DNA of 64,000 nt from Halichondria panicea (taxonomy: Eukaryota; Porifera; Demospongiae; Suberitida; Halichondriidae), in contig NC_087379.1 in the NCBI RefSeq assembly GCF_963675165.1, positions 3,622,763 through 3,686,762 on the forward strand, in the 5' to 3' direction. This document shows positions 34,624-47,701 of the stretch, piece by piece. Position 1 is the stretch's first letter, and each line of letters opens with the position of its first letter. The notes beneath the pieces were generated by a model. It was not told where the DNA came from. It searched no databases and saw nothing but the letters and a program-made list of their open reading frames with translations. A program made the translations under genes and the position numbers.

Positions 34624-35304
34624 TGACTGATGTGAAACAGTATTGTTTTTAGCTGTTTTTCCCATGTTTTATACAACTTCCTGTCGTACAGGATGTAAAC
34701 AGGATGTTATATTTGGGCTTGTATCTCAATAAACGATCCATATATAAGTTTAAATTATTTTACACCATATTCCTATACACAATATTCTATAAGTAATGAG
34801 GTGTTTAAAAGTGTTAGAAACTCAATTTATCAAAATATCCCTAAAACACGTCACATATATAGTTGAGACATAATTAATGGACTAAGTGTGATAGTTTGTG
34901 CCCATGCCATTGTGGATGTGATTCACAATCAATGTGTCATCTGCAAACCCTTTCCCCGTTTTAAGAAAATACAGAATAAATAACAATTTTCTTTAAAAAT
35001 GTGTATGTCATGAACCATACATTGAAATGACTTGTAACTATTTCCTACAGGTAGCGCAGACCCCAAAGGTATCTTGACACCATCTTCGTTACCTAGCAAC
35101 TGACCCCACTAATTAGCAATTGTTTACAAACTATGTACACAAATAATATTGTATGAAAGCACAAAGTGGAAAGCACAGAGTGGCTAAAGACACTAAATAA
35201 GTGGTGTTCTCATGGTGACATGGTTGAATCAGGATCTGCAGAAAGTTTTTTGCGAGGTCGTATCAGCAGACGCCCTTTTCCCGGGAAATGTTTTCTTCAC
35301 CTAC

Positions 35305-35710
35305 ACACAGGTTTACAAGTTCAATGGTGGCTCATGATGTCCACTGCTGTACTAACTAGCCAAGCTATCAAGACTACAGATGCTACTGTAGACTTACCAG
35401 ATCCAAGAAGAAGTTGTTCCATCGCAAGAGGATATATATCAGGCCTATATTTTCTAGTTTGAGGTAGCTTTTTATCTAGCCCTCTCACTCAACAAGGCCA
35501 TAAGCATCGATATTCTATAAGCATCGATATTCTCATTGTCTAGCTACTTTAGAACTTGTACTACGAAGATCTTGAAACATTATCAAACGGTCACTTTTCT
35601 TTCGACATTACTCGTACGACATTACTCGTACCTCGAGGCAGCATATTAAAGATACCATGTGAAAGAGCAGCTCAATGCGAGCGTGTGCATAGCTCCAACA
35701 CAGTGGGCAC
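35305..35710 (+). repeat. Copy 2 of the segment duplicated from about 30.77 kb
   Basis: Direct repeat of about 30765-31110, with divergence and small insertions (for example duplicated AAGCATCGATATTCT at about 35503-35535 and CGACATTACTCGTA at about 35607-35633). It continues after the MITE with GGGGAAAGGGTTAA, which also follows copy 1. Confidence 0.65.
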
Positions 35711-35740
35711 AACGAATTTTTGAAAATGACCACTAAAGTG

Positions 35741-36179
35741 GCCGTCATATGTGACAGGGCCTAGGAAAACAACCCTTATGGAGCAAACTAATAATGTTCA
35801 GTACACTACAAAGTAAAATATTTAGAGCTATTTTAGGATTTTGGTTTTCTTTCATAAGAAGGAACTTCAATATCTCCTCTAACTAAAAAAAAAATTTTTT
35901 ATCCGAACATTTTTTTGTATAGCCGTTACAAGGCAGCCATTGAATTTTTTCATGCTGTTCTTGTATGCGGATAGAACTTCGAACATTAGTTTCTCAAAAC
36001 GGTAGGTCAATACTGTCCCCCTTTCACCCGAAAATATTTTGGGGTAGGAAGGTGCAAAGTGAGTGATATTGTAATCAATTTGAAGCTTAAACACTGCTTT
36101 ATTTAATTAAGCAATAAAATACAATTAATTAGTTTGCTCCATAAGGGTTGTTTTCCTAGGCCCTGTCACATATGACGGC
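35741..36179. mobile_element. 439-bp MITE with about 50-bp perfect inverted ends
   Basis: The ends GCCGTCATATGTGACAGGGC and its exact inverse extend perfectly for about 50 bp (35741 to about 35792 and about 36128 to 36179). The interior is AT-rich with no transposase. No clear target duplication. Related end sequences lie alone at 1636-1672 and 47613-47662. Confidence 0.9.
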
Positions 36180-36194
36180 TTCAACGGGGAAAGG

Positions 36195-36670
36195 GTTAAC
36201 CTCGCATTCGAAATGAAAGCACCGCAGGTGCTGATGCCTCGGTGGAGATGCCAAAGCTACATAACATAAAGCTACTAATAGCTTACTGCGCAAACTCAAA
36301 GAGTGGGTAATGATCGGCCATGATTGTTGTTAAAAATGATCGATGCCAAAAGTTCAAGTCGGCTGCCATCAGCAGAGCCTTGCAACTCTCTTCTCACTCT
36401 TGCAGCTGCCAATAGCTAGCGTTCTAGTGCAGAGCTAACTACTAAGTAGAGTAGTATTAACACTCGGTAAACAAGAATGGCAAGCAAAACTAGGCATAAC
36501 TTGAGAACGAAGCATTATTTTGCAAATACACGAATTAAAATCCAAGAAAAAGAAAACTCTTACTTGCACTTGCACTTGATTCATCCTTGAGCAGCTGTAG
36601 CAGTCTACACAGACACAAACATACTACCGTATACCTCGCTTGCGCATCCGCACCGAAGCATAATTATGGT
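36195..36670 (-). repeat. Dispersed repeat, copy 1
   Basis: Its reverse complement matches 53487-53880 over most of its length, sharing GTATACGGTAGT, TACAGCTGCTCAAGGAT, TTCTTGGATT, CAAGTTATGCCT and GGCACCTCC. It starts and ends with CCTCGG/CCGAGG-like words, suggesting a small non-autonomous element. Confidence 0.7.
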
Positions 36671-37275
36671 AGATGCATGTAGTAGGTCTCAGTGAATGTC
36701 TCGTCTCTTATATGCATGTAGATTGATTGAACGGTATACAATGTACACGTAATATCTACATAATATCTACATATTCATTGAAGAAGCAGCTTACCAATGA
36801 ACTTGATGTTCATACACAGCTTTCAGATCCTCCCTACACCACGGTAGTTTCACTTGGAATTTTAGTTATTGCGTTGCACGGCTACGTGACGTCACAACCC
36901 CAATTTCTTGGTGCGGCAAGATGCTAGCGACAGAGTGGCACTGTTGTGGGCTTTAAACCTGCTACATGCCACCTCAGCCTTAGATTATCACAGCCTGAAT
37001 AGCTGAATAGTTCTTTGTTCTGATCCTTGCACCACCAGGCCCCAGCCAGCTCAGGTAAATGAACCACATAAATGCTGTGGATAGTGCAATTTTCCAAGAT
37101 CAGGCACAGTGTCTTAGCTATAGATATAAATCTTCATATTCTTGCTGCGTTGAATGGTTCTTGAGAAAAACATATTTGCAAAGTATCACCACTTGACCAA
37201 TTACCCAATTACCACAAAGCTAGCTAGCTAGCTCCAGCTGCACTGCTGCACAGTCAAGAAGTATAAGTACTAGCA

Positions 37276-40200
37276 ATGGAGGAGCATGTCAAGTGTCTAG
37301 CAAAACTTTGTAGAGTGTGCTCTAAGAATATAACCGAAGAAAGAAATCTATTGCAGAATTTAAAGATTGATCCGGAATTGGAACACAACAGCTCCCCGGT
37401 TTTGCAACAGGTGCTACAAGTGCAATTGAGCAAGATGGCACAAAATCATCTTTACGAGTAACATTTTGGAAACAACATAGTAACGAACAATGTGAGACAT
37501 GTGCTAGATTTGTACAGAGTTGCCGAGCGGGGAGAAAGCCTAAGGTTCGGAAGGGGGGGGAAACATGACAGCATTACTAATGGGCATATGCTCCAGTCGA
37601 TTCACTCCATGAAATTAATGCCCCAACTTTCAACGTCCCAGTCGAGGTTCAGTGACACACCACCCCCAATCCAGCTCTGCCAATCTTGTGACAACATTTT
37701 GGACGAGCCTGTGGAAACAAAGTGTAGACACAGTATATGTAAACGCCCAGTGTGCTCTGAAAATTTCTAAATCTATCGGATGTCAGACCCTTTCCCGACC
37801 CTTTCCCGAGGCACTTTCAAGAATTTTAGGTTACACTGTGACCATCCCAAGTGCAAGGCTGTCGTACCTTTGACTAGTCTCCGTGACCATGTGACCAGAT
37901 GCTCTCCAACCCTGGCAAGACAGGTGTTAATGATTCAAACTCCGTCTCCACAGTCCACCCCCGGTCCTAGTAACCAGTCCACACCCAGTGTCACACCCAG
38001 TGGTGGCCGTCCAGAAACCCCTCTCACCCGGTCTCGCTCCAGTCCATTCTCGAGTCACCACTTGACAGAACCCCAACAAAAGCAGTTGCGTCGCGAAGAT
38101 TGTTGCACAAGAGCGAGTTACCAACAGGGGGACAGGTAAGGGAAATGTATCTTATATTTTCACACCAAAATTTACGTACCTAGCCCATTTGCTTGAGTCG
38201 GATTCGTAAACCTCGGAAAGACTCCTTGTCTACCTGCACCAGAACTCTAGGAAAGAGTCAGAGTCATGGGTGATTCTTCAGCTAAGAGACAGCTGGAGGA
38301 TGAATTTCGTAGAACTTCCCCAGAGGCTAGACAGCAAATCCTCAGAAATGCCAAGATCACTGAGACCACCGTGTCACCTGAAGAGGTTTTAGCTATGAAA
38401 GCTGATCTCTCAGTATACCATGGAATAAGCTAAGACATCTTAAACGGTAAGTCAAATAGACAATCCAATCAAATAGACAATACAATAATTATACGTATGT
38501 ACGTACATGAAGGTGGATATGCCATTGGGGGAAAAGGCTATCAAGTGAGGCCAAGCAGCGAAAACTCATTAAGAATATCATACCTGTTGACATCCTAGCT
38601 GAGGAGGCCATGTTTACTTTCAACAGAACAGGGGGAGGGTTTGAGATTCGTGGTGCTGCTTATGCCCAAGTCCCTGACATCAGCAAGTTAGTGATTTGGT
38701 TGTTGGATTCCAACCAGAGGTAATTAGTACTCGTTTCAAGCTTGACATTTCACAATTAGTTGCACTCGACTGACGTGGCACAACGGATTGATCCCAGATG
38801 ATGAATGAAGTTTGGGTTAAGGTTGGAGGAGACAAAGGTGGTGGGACATTTAAGATGTCCCTGCAGCTTGCAAACGTAGCTCACCCTAACTCAATCAACA
38901 ACACATTTGTGTTTGCCTGCTTTGAGGCTAACGATTCTGTCACGAATCTTCACGATAGTCTCGATGGGTACAGAGACCAAGTCCCAAGTCGAGGCCCTCA
39001 TGGCATTGACATGGCAGTAAGTACCACAATGAAGGTGATAACCAACAAAGTACAATTGATTTTTCAGGGACAGTGTTTTTTTGTTTGGGGACTACGAGTT
39101 CCAGTGCAGAATATACGGACTTTCAGGGGCAGCTGGTCAGTTAAGCACAAATGTTCTTTAAGTGTTCAGTTCGATCTTACATGTCGACATTGTTGCTTGT
39201 GGTGCCATGTCACATCCACTGAGATGCAGCTATCACCATCCAGTCCAACGAAGCGGAATCAGAGCTCCCCTCCCCTCGTACACTAGACATCGATCACACA
39301 AAGTTTATTCAGAAGGGTGGTGGGAACCTGAAGAAAGCGAAAGAGTACAACAATGTAATTTAGATCAGGTAAGTAAACAAAACCTTAAATTGTCAAAATA
39401 GAGATTATCAATGGAAAATTCTTTATTAGGGTGTGTCTACCAAGCCTACACATCAGTTTAGGTGTTTTTCTTAAGCTTTTCACCTTGTTTGAGGAGGATG
39501 TCCATCACTTGGACGTGCTGATAGCTCTTCAGCAACGCTCACATGGTCATGCCGGAGGCATAGGTTTCCAGAAGCACATCGACAACCTGCACATTGACAA
39601 CCTCCGCATGGACAACCTCCGAGAAATGGATACGCTGTATCATGAGGCCGACGAACTGGAAGATGAAGCAGACTTCTTCGACGATCTTGCGATCTGGACA
39701 ACTCTCGATCATGAAGCAGTGATCAACTTGAGTCCCTGCGAGAGCAAGCAAGAGATTGTAGAAGGAGAGCTGCAGATTTAGTAAGCTATATTATATTTTC
39801 TTTGTAATGAGTAATTATAATTATACTTATGGCCAAAAAACCAAAGTGCCCTTTGACAAGCAAGACAGTCCATGCAATCGGGGTATTGAGAAGGTGCTTA
39901 AAACCATAGGTGTCGAACGACAGGCCTATTATTCCGGGACATTTGTTGTCCATACTTGTCTAAAGGTATATGTAACTTACGTTGTGATAATAATTATAGC
40001 AACCCAACATCGGCCTCATTACATCATCCATCATCGAGACAACTATGATCCACTGTCCGCTATTAGCAGACGACTCTGAGGTGATAGCAGAAAGATTTGT
40101 TTGCAAATTGCCACAACTGTATTAGAAGAGAGCGAAGTGTCACAGTTAGGTATGCACATTTACATTATACGTGAAACAACTATGGGACATTTTGCAGAGA

Positions 40201-40380
40201 ACAGCATTAAAGAGAACAGCATTAAAGACTTTATGAAGGCTTACCGAATGGCTAATAAGAGAGTCACTCCCAAGCTTCATATGCTGGAGGACAACATAGT
40301 GCCATGGATCAGGAGATGGGGTGTGGGAGTAGGCTTCCACTCAGAGCAAGGGGCAGAATCCATCCACACCCAAGTCTAGT
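37276..40380 (+). pseudogene. Transposase with RAG1-N-terminal-like zinc fingers (N-RAG-TP-like), frameshifted
   Basis: The ATG at 37276 begins a frame with KLCRVCSKNI. CETCARFVQSCR follows after a one-base shift near 37450. Next come QLCQSCDNILDEPVETKCRH (a RING-like finger), then KCKAVVPLTSLRDHVTRC (a C2H2-like finger) near 37850. This order mirrors the RAG1 N-terminal region. A core follows: PEEVLAMKADLS (38380), VGGDKGGGTFKMS (Asp near 38830), FGDYEFQCRIYGLSGAAG (Asp near 39094), HCCLWCHVTSTEMQ, GVFLKLFTLFEED (39470), KLHMLEDNIVPWIRRWGVG and FHSEQGAESIH (Glu near 40345). The acids suggest an RNase H-fold transposase. An N-RAG-TP mobile element with RAG1-like N-terminal sequence is known from Aplysia; identity with it is inferred. 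Breaks include a G8 run (37551), a T8 run (39076) and an ATGA duplication (38797). Confidence 0.65.
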
Positions 40381-43300
40381 CTACGCCAACATCTGTCCTT
40401 CTCTTGATTGTAGGTATCCTAGCCCTGAAATTTTCAGGGCAGTTCTTCAGATAATGTTCTTTCATCACTCTCTCGAGCCTTTGAGTTGGATTGCGGGTGC
40501 TGGCATAAATGTTTGGCTATGGCCGGCCGGCTATTATATAATTATTACAGTTGAGGTGCTAGCTCTACCCTCTCAACAGAAAAGTGTCTTACTGTGCTGA
40601 GTCTTTAGCTAGCTAGCTACTATAAGTTCCCTAGCTTTCAACTGGTACATGGTATAGTATACTGGGCACTCACACACACTGGTAGCAAAATTCTATGATG
40701 TATAAAACTCAACGCAGCAGCTGCCTTTCTTCTTCTCTTTACAACATCCTCTCTGCTCCAGAAAATTGTTGAACTCGCAGTGCAGTCTTTTGAAAACTGC
40801 CACCCTACCAAAGCGTAACTTTTCAACCGCTCACAGGGTGAGCGTCAAACTTGGACCAAAGAAGAGAGCTCCTCTCGTCTTGTTGTTGTTCAATGTTTTT
40901 GTGCTGATATCAGCAATACTGAATGATTTGCACGTACTCAATTAGGGCTACCCCCAGGAAATACCAGTCAAAAATTAAAAATTTATTGCGCATGCTCAGA
41001 ACTAAAAGTCATTGTAATGAAACCATCGTGACACATGTTGGCCTCAGGGTAATGCCAGGAGGGAGACCAATCACATGTTCAGGTTTGAGAAGCTTATATG
41101 GCACTCTTGTTTGAGATTCACCAACAGCATTAAAAATAATTATGATCATGAGTATAATTATATACCTGCTTGGAAACAACTCATAAAACTCACAATATTT
41201 GGCACGACTGAACGCAACTCTTTCATGCTTGAAGGCTGGGGTTAGCACTGATATAATAACAGGAACACACCTGGTTTAGTTGAGGATGTGGGATTGGTCT
41301 CCAAGAATTTACAACCACTCTGAGTACCTGTCATTGAACGTCACGTGTACTCCAAACTTCTCAGCCCAGTCACATCAGCCCAGTCACAGTCACACAAAAA
41401 CAAAAACAAAAACAAGTATATACAATGGACTTGTAGTAGTCTCTGAAATAAATATGTAACAGAAACCATATATAACGTATCAACCGTATGTATACGCGTA
41501 TCAATTGTGGATATACATGTATGCGCTCACAGTACATAGGCAAAAGTAAGCCATTGTTACAGTGATCAATCTTACATGTACATTCTTGCAGGTTGCTCAA
41601 AATTCTTTGAGTTTCGTGCCAAAGTGTGTGGATTCTCCACCATCGGCCATTTGTTTGTACTTCCCACTTCCCTTTCTCTTCACCAGTCATCTGCTTCCAC
41701 TTTTCAGCAGCCAAGCGGTTCTTCTACCCCAGGTCAGAGAGTGCCTGCAATTAAGTGAGTGTGATGATATCACCGTACTAAACCACAAAGCACGATAGCA
41801 ATAATAATTAATCATTGGCTAACTATAGCTACTTAAAGCCCAGTGTATAAGTAGCATCAAGATACGCCCTTGGTAGCATATATCTAACTGGAGGAAAATT
41901 GAGCCAGACGGTTATCCATGTATCCATGTATAAATATAATTATGTGTAATACCCGAAGTATACACATGTTGGAATTTCAACAGCAATTAATTCGCCATGG
42001 ACGTAAACTTTAAGATGTATCTAAACTATAACGGCAAGGAAAAGACATGTGAAATGTTATAATAGCTATATATAGGGTTGACCTTATGAGATTCTGTATC
42101 ATAATAGCGAATGCGTGGGTGAATGCTCACTGATTTTATACTACATCTACACAGCTAAAAAGAAGCTAGACCCTTGTTGGCAAGAGTAGGATAGATGGGT
42201 GGGCCTTCGGGCATCAGGAAGGCTGGAGGAAGGGTGGGGCAAACTACAAGCTGTACGGACAAGCTTGCTGTTTGTTTTCAATAGTTTATTCCAGTGGGTA
42301 TAATTATGGGTATAATTATGACACGTATTGTCCACGTATTGTCCACTATCGAATTTATGCCATCATTGGCCGCCTCGCGCCCTCGTCCTCGGCTGATGTA
42401 GTTATAATTATTATCATGACGACTCCTTACCAAATCATGCCTTGAGGCGAGGCGATGCGACCGTGTAATAAAAATATAACACGAAAGGGACTGTATGACT
42501 TTTATTACACCCTTGTAATTTTAACAACGTGCAGGCATAGCGTAGGAATATGTTTTAGGGGGGGTCTCACTTATTGGGACAAGCACTGCAAGAGGGGCTC
42601 CAGCCCCTGGAGCCCCCTGCTGTATAAATATTTGTAACACCAGTTTAAGACATGTATGAGCCATGGAGGGGCCAGCGGAATCTTCATGAAAAAATTTATA
42701 AAGGTAACACGTACCTACAATTATAATTGTAACAATTGGGAGACCTCAGCTTCTGTGGAGGTTTTTTCGGCATGGGTTTTTCTGTGTCATTGCTCTGGCA
42801 CCTCTTCCTCTTATTTCCTATCCAATTCTATAATGGGGCCATAATGGGGCCATATGCATGCATTGTTCAAAATATAATTATTTCGAGTACATGTAGGAAC
42901 TAAGGGTAGAGGAATGGGGGGGGGGCAACATCACACGGTTACCTCCACTCTATATCAATGCACAGCAACGTGGGGTATATCTTTCTCCAGTGAGATACCG
43001 TAATTAATGTTGTACACTGTTTATAGAACCCCTCAAATTAGTGTCTATAGTGCAGGCTTTTAGTACGCAGGTGGATCTACGTTTGATTTTTGGTATCTGT
43101 ATGCATCTAGACAGTTATAATGCATCCACATACATGTAATAATGTTCTAGTAAAAGGTAAAGTGCTTGGTATATTAAAAGCACCGTAACAAATTAATTAC
43201 AGCAACCAGTTGGTGCTTTTTTAGTTCTAAAATTGTGTTCAGTCTGGTTAAGGTTATGTTCAATGTTCAATCTGCATAGGTACGGTAGTTACATACCAAC

Positions 43301-43671
43301 CTTAATTGCACTTTCTTCTTTTCCAAACATCTTTTGAAGTCTCCATGCCACCATCATATGCTTTAACTATCTCTCCTCCTCTGAAAACTCTACCTTTGCC
43401 TTTGGAATTGCCATGGTTGCTACACAAATCCACACGTACACGTGGGTATTTCAATATTTTGTGTTTTCCAGTCCAGCTGTAATACTTGATTACAACAGGT
43501 AACAACTAGTACCTAATAGCCCGGAAATAACATGTGAAGCGGGTGGTTTATATGTACTTATGACATCATTGGTGATGAATAATATTATCATTAACGTTGA
43601 AATCCCTACAGAGAACACCTGACATGGCAACACCTGACATGGCAACACTTCATGGTGTTACACCCCCTGCT

Positions 43672-43809
43672 AGTTTGCCACTGCTGGGTCGTGACCCGTG
43701 GGGAAGGCAGGGCATAGGAGATCGGCTAGTTTAAAATTAAGCCTTGCAGTTTGCCACGTCGTCACCCGTGGGGAAGGCAGGGCATAGGAGATCGGCAAGT
43801 CTAAAATTA
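43672..43809. repeat. Two tandem 62-68-bp repeats
   Basis: Both units contain AGTTTGCCAC, CACCCGTGGGGAAGGCAG or GACCCGTGGGGAAGGCAG, and GGCATAGGAGATCGGC. Units are 43672-43739 and 43748-43809, spaced by 8 bp. Confidence 0.8.
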
Positions 43810-44557
43810 CAATCGAAGAAACTTTGAAGATATTGCCGAGCCCTTAAGCAGTGCAACAGTCCTTGTCGTTTTTTGATGGACATTTAACGCGAATGGTGGT
43901 TTAACGCTGAAAGACAGCATGGATGTGGAATTGATGTGGAATTGAAGCATGCACTTCGAAATTAAAGTCAACCTCGAAAATATGCTCATCTGCTAGCATC
44001 GAGTTCGATGACAGCATGGCTCCAGATGAAACACGCATGATAAAATTAATGACTGAAACCAATACTCAGTCAATACAAAGTCAATACAATTGTTTCTAAA
44101 GTGGTGAAACACATCAATAAAGTCCAAAGCCACCGTGATGCTTCATAGCATACAAAAAGGCATACAAAAAGTGTTCACGGAAGGCAGAGTACTTCGTAGG
44201 TAAGGTAATGGAAAGACTGCAAGTAGATGCTGTAGGATACGGTGAAACATGCCATTTCTGAGAAGCTCAGAAATGGTATAGCTTGTGAAGAACGCTAGTA
44301 CATCTTGAAGTGTAACGTCTGAATACAACATTTTAACATAATTATGTAACGATAAACTTTGACCTACAAAAGATGTAGGTATTCTGTATTGGCACTGCTA
44401 CCAACCGATGAAAATGACTTCGACTCAAGCAGATTGAGTATTGAATCTTACTTTGATTATGGGCTAATGGGCTAACGAATTACAACACGTGTACTAATAG
44501 GCCTTTTCACAATAAGCTATGGAATGTCTGCATGACACAGTAATTAGTTTTCCTTTA

Positions 44558-44849
44558 ACTGGGTGAAGTTTTACTATCACTGCAATGTCGTTCAGTTAGT
44601 ACTAAGGATGCCAAAAGAAAATTTGAAGCACCAAAGTGGCTTGTGAAAAAACTCCTTAGCTTACCTGCATCCAAGAAAGTAGTTTCCGACTTCACAAAGA
44701 AATACTTGAAAAATATTGGGTACTCCGTGCCAGATTCCAGCCATAAACTGGATCGATCCAGTGCTTTGACATGGAGAGCAATGCTTTTGACCAAATTCGG
44801 AACATCTTCAACCGAGAGTGGTTTCGTCACGTCCACCAGTTTGTCATGA
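44558..44849 (+). CDS. Unrecognised possible exon
   Basis: The open frame LGEVLLSLQCRSVSTKDAK continues through WLVKKLLSLPASKKVVSDF and YLKNIGYSVPDSSHKLDRS to a stop at 44849. It has Lys/Ser-rich, globular-looking composition. It has no upstream ATG close to its start, so it would need a preceding exon; TTAG at about 44548 could be an acceptor. I do not recognise it. It could be chance. Confidence 0.25.
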
Positions 44850-45164
44850 CACTCAGTGAGCTATGTCATACACATTACCTATAGTTAATACCTTTTCCAC
44901 AGCATTCTTCACCTCAATTTCTTCTTTTCCAGTAATGAGGGTAACCTGAACCACCTTGAACCAAGGACATCCCAACGAGAATACCAATACGTTTGTAGTG
45001 TTCATCCTGAATATGAAACTGGTCACACCACACGTATACACCACACGTATCTTTCCCTACTTCTCCCACAAACCAAGTCTAGAAAATAAAAAGCTATTAA
45101 TGAAACACACACAATTTACACGGCCGGCACAGTGCACAAAACGTTCCATTCATACTTAAGTACT

Positions 45165-45304
45165 TACCGTTACTCTCTTGAATGGACTGAAATTCTTTTT
45201 GCGAGTTTCCCACAGTAGGCTCATATCTCAGGTTTCAGCATATCTACCGTTACTCTCTTGAATGGACTGAAATTCTTTTTGCGAGTTTCCCGCAGTAGGC
45301 TCAT
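45165..45304. repeat. Two 60-bp direct repeats
   Basis: 45165-45224 and 45245-45304 are identical except for one base (CCCACAG versus CCCGCAG), spaced by 20 bp. Confidence 0.85.
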
Positions 45305-46101
45305 GCTTGCTGCTGCTTAATAACATCATGTAGGCTTGATATATTTTAGAAAGCATCTCTCTCACGGCTCAGAGCCATTGTAAACTCCATCAGGGCACTT
45401 TCAGTTTCAGTAACATCTTACTGTAGCTGCATAATAATATCGTCCAAGACTAGCCATCCATAAGGCATGGCATTTCTTTCAAACATAAAAAAAAAACAGT
45501 GAATCTGAATCTACTCACCAAGGAGAGCACAAATGCGTTGTTCCTGAACTCCTAACTCTTCTTCTTACTGACGATCTTTACAAAAATGCAGGTAAAGGTG
45601 GCCATCTAAATTGTGCAGCTAGCGGCGAATTGTTCCTTTATAGTGGCCGCGGTCAGTTGATTTAAAGCCGCAGCGCTAGTGCTTTAAATAGAAATTAATT
45701 CAAACTACTGACACCATGGTACCAAGACACAAGCAGTAAGCTAGCTAGCTATAATTATGGCTTATTAAGTGAGATGATTATATGTGAACTAGACAAATAA
45801 ATTTATTATAATTATGCATGTGCTGTAACTGCTCTAGCTGATATATAAAGTCCTTTTGTTTGTCTTCCACTGTACAGGTGGAAAAAAATTACTTGCAATT
45901 TGAAGAGAGCTGTATATCTATCCATTAAGCTTACTCACGTATTATAATTAATTGCAGGAGGGCCTTGAGCAGAGCGTTTCAGATTTAGAGCCTGAAAATA
46001 ATTTGGTACTTTTGGGCTGGCCAAGGCTGCATGGTTATTGAAGCTTCTGTCCCCTTCCAGGCCTATCCACTTGTAGGGGGGGAAGTTGTGTACAGTACAT
46101 T

Positions 46102-46243
46102 AGGCCACTCCAAATGAGACTGTAGTTTCCCGTCAGAGACTCTAGTAAATTATAAGCGGATGTATCATAATGACTATCAATGAGGTTGCTAAAGCAAGAA
46201 GCGCGAGTTGGACGGGAAACTACAGTCTCATTTGGAGTGGCCT
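46102..46243. mobile_element. 142-bp MITE with 33-bp inverted ends
   Basis: AGGCCACTCCAAATGAGACT at the left is exactly inverted at the right, continuing through GTAGTTTCCCGTC. TA/TTA flanks suggest a TA-type target, but this is not certain. Confidence 0.85.
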
Positions 46244-46712
46244 TAGCTATGAGCCTGTGCCTGTGTGTGTGTGGGGGGGGGGTACAGTTTATCACTGCTA
46301 TCAGAGCTATATCCTCCTCCCCCCCAGCTCCTGGTGACGACTGACGGCTAGCCACAGGGATCACTCGAGACGATATTGGCCAGCCCGGGGCCCTCCTTGA
46401 CAGCTACATTGTACATGTAGGTACATGTCCACCTACATGTACATGTTGCTCTTTAGGAAATCAAATCCTATACAAAAAATAATTATTGTCCGTATTATTA
46501 TTCTCCCGCGGTGCCTAGATTTCCAAACTGCAAAACCTCGAGTATATCTGAGTAGGTAGAAATAATTCTGCCCCCTATTATGCTTTTGAGCACTGCCCCA
46601 AATTCAGCCTATTATGTAGTCGGGCGTCGCCTCCCTCTGTAAGGGAGGTCGGGAATCAAGCCTGTCCACAGTTTTGTTCTGGCCTGTTACGCAATAGCAT
46701 CATGAATATTAT

Positions 46713-47000
46713 CAAGAGTTTATGATAGAGAGAGAGTATCGAACGTAGGCATACTGTACATCAGATGTATGCGGAGAGTAACGTGACTTCCTGTATCTGT
46801 CACAAGCTTGGAATTTGCACACTGACCAATCCAAGTGTGGGTGATGTCATCTATCAAGAAAGTAGATTACATCACGGTTGATAGATTACATCACCCACGC
46901 TTGGATTGGTCAGGTCAAATTCCAAGCTTGTGACAGATACAGGAAGTCACGTTACTCACAGTATGCCTACGTTCGATACTCTCTCTATCATAAACTCTTG
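46713..47000. mobile_element. CAAGAG-family palindromic MITE, copy 2
   Basis: 288 bp, near identical to the copies at 26478 and 47702, flanked by a perfect 7-bp target duplication ATATTAT (46706-46712 and 47001-47007). It has lost part of the central hairpin relative to copy 1. Confidence 0.92.
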
Positions 47001-47701
47001 ATATTATTCATTCTAGCCGTATTAAAGTGGGTGTTGCTCCTGTGCAAAGTTGCTCGTGTGCAAAATTTACACGTGGTAAAATTAAGTGGGTGTGATCAAT
47101 CCACTTGAAAAATACTGCAATCTCAGGTACATAGGCTTGGTTCCTGTCCTCCTTCCTAGCTTATAGTTTTCTACAGTCCTACTACCTCTCTGTAAAATCT
47201 GGAGCTTTGAATCCACTCTTTCTACTGTACCGAAGCGCTTTGTCTAAGCATGCATCCATATCCACCAATTTAGCAATTTTGAGTGGGCGTTTCTCAACTG
47301 TGCTGTTTTATCTAAACCAAGATAGTAGAGGGGACACCCCTTTTTGCTCATTACACGCTCCTTTTTACTCAACTAGCCTCATCCAACGGAGGTGCTTGGC
47401 CTTTATCTCTGGGTTAACTTAGTAATAGTAATAAACTTAGGCACTTGGCTGTTGGGCACTTGGCTGTTGTACAAGAAACAAACATTTAGATGTGATGAGC
47501 CTGCTTGACTTTGCTGACTTTAAAACGAAGTCACTAGAATTTGACCGCATGACTCAGTATTATGGTCCTCTACTATCTATGACTAAACATTAATGCGTAA
47601 GTATTTCTTTGTTCTATCAGAGCCTGCTCCAATATGTCCCTTTTCCCAGAGCCTGTCACATAATTATATTTATGTTACGTCCACAAAGCTATCACTAGCA
47701 C

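Larger units (their letters stand above)
40600..46100. other. Long stretch without a recognised gene
   Basis: No gene family recognised in 5.5 kb. Holds tandem repeats at 43672-43809 and 45165-45304 and several microduplications (about 42290-42345, 42820-42850, 43612-43645, 43920-43945, 44150-44172). A minus-strand frame near 41700 (AAEKWKQMTGEEKGKWE) faintly resembles half an HMG box. A plus frame at 44558-44849 has plausible amino-acid composition without known motifs. Confidence 0.4.

Noticed and set aside
30765-35710. Duplicated segments as LTRs of a retrotransposon around the zinc knuckle
   Set aside because: No TG...CA ends, primer-binding site, polypurine tract or reverse transcriptase; the repeats include coding-like sequence.
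41370-41714. Minus-strand frame with AAEKWKQMTGEEKGKWE as an HMG-box exon
   Set aside because: Only half a domain resembles the family and flanking residues do not; likely chance.
43302-43505. Minus-strand Lys/Gly-rich frame as a gene
   Set aside because: No recognised motif or splice context; kept out of the feature list.
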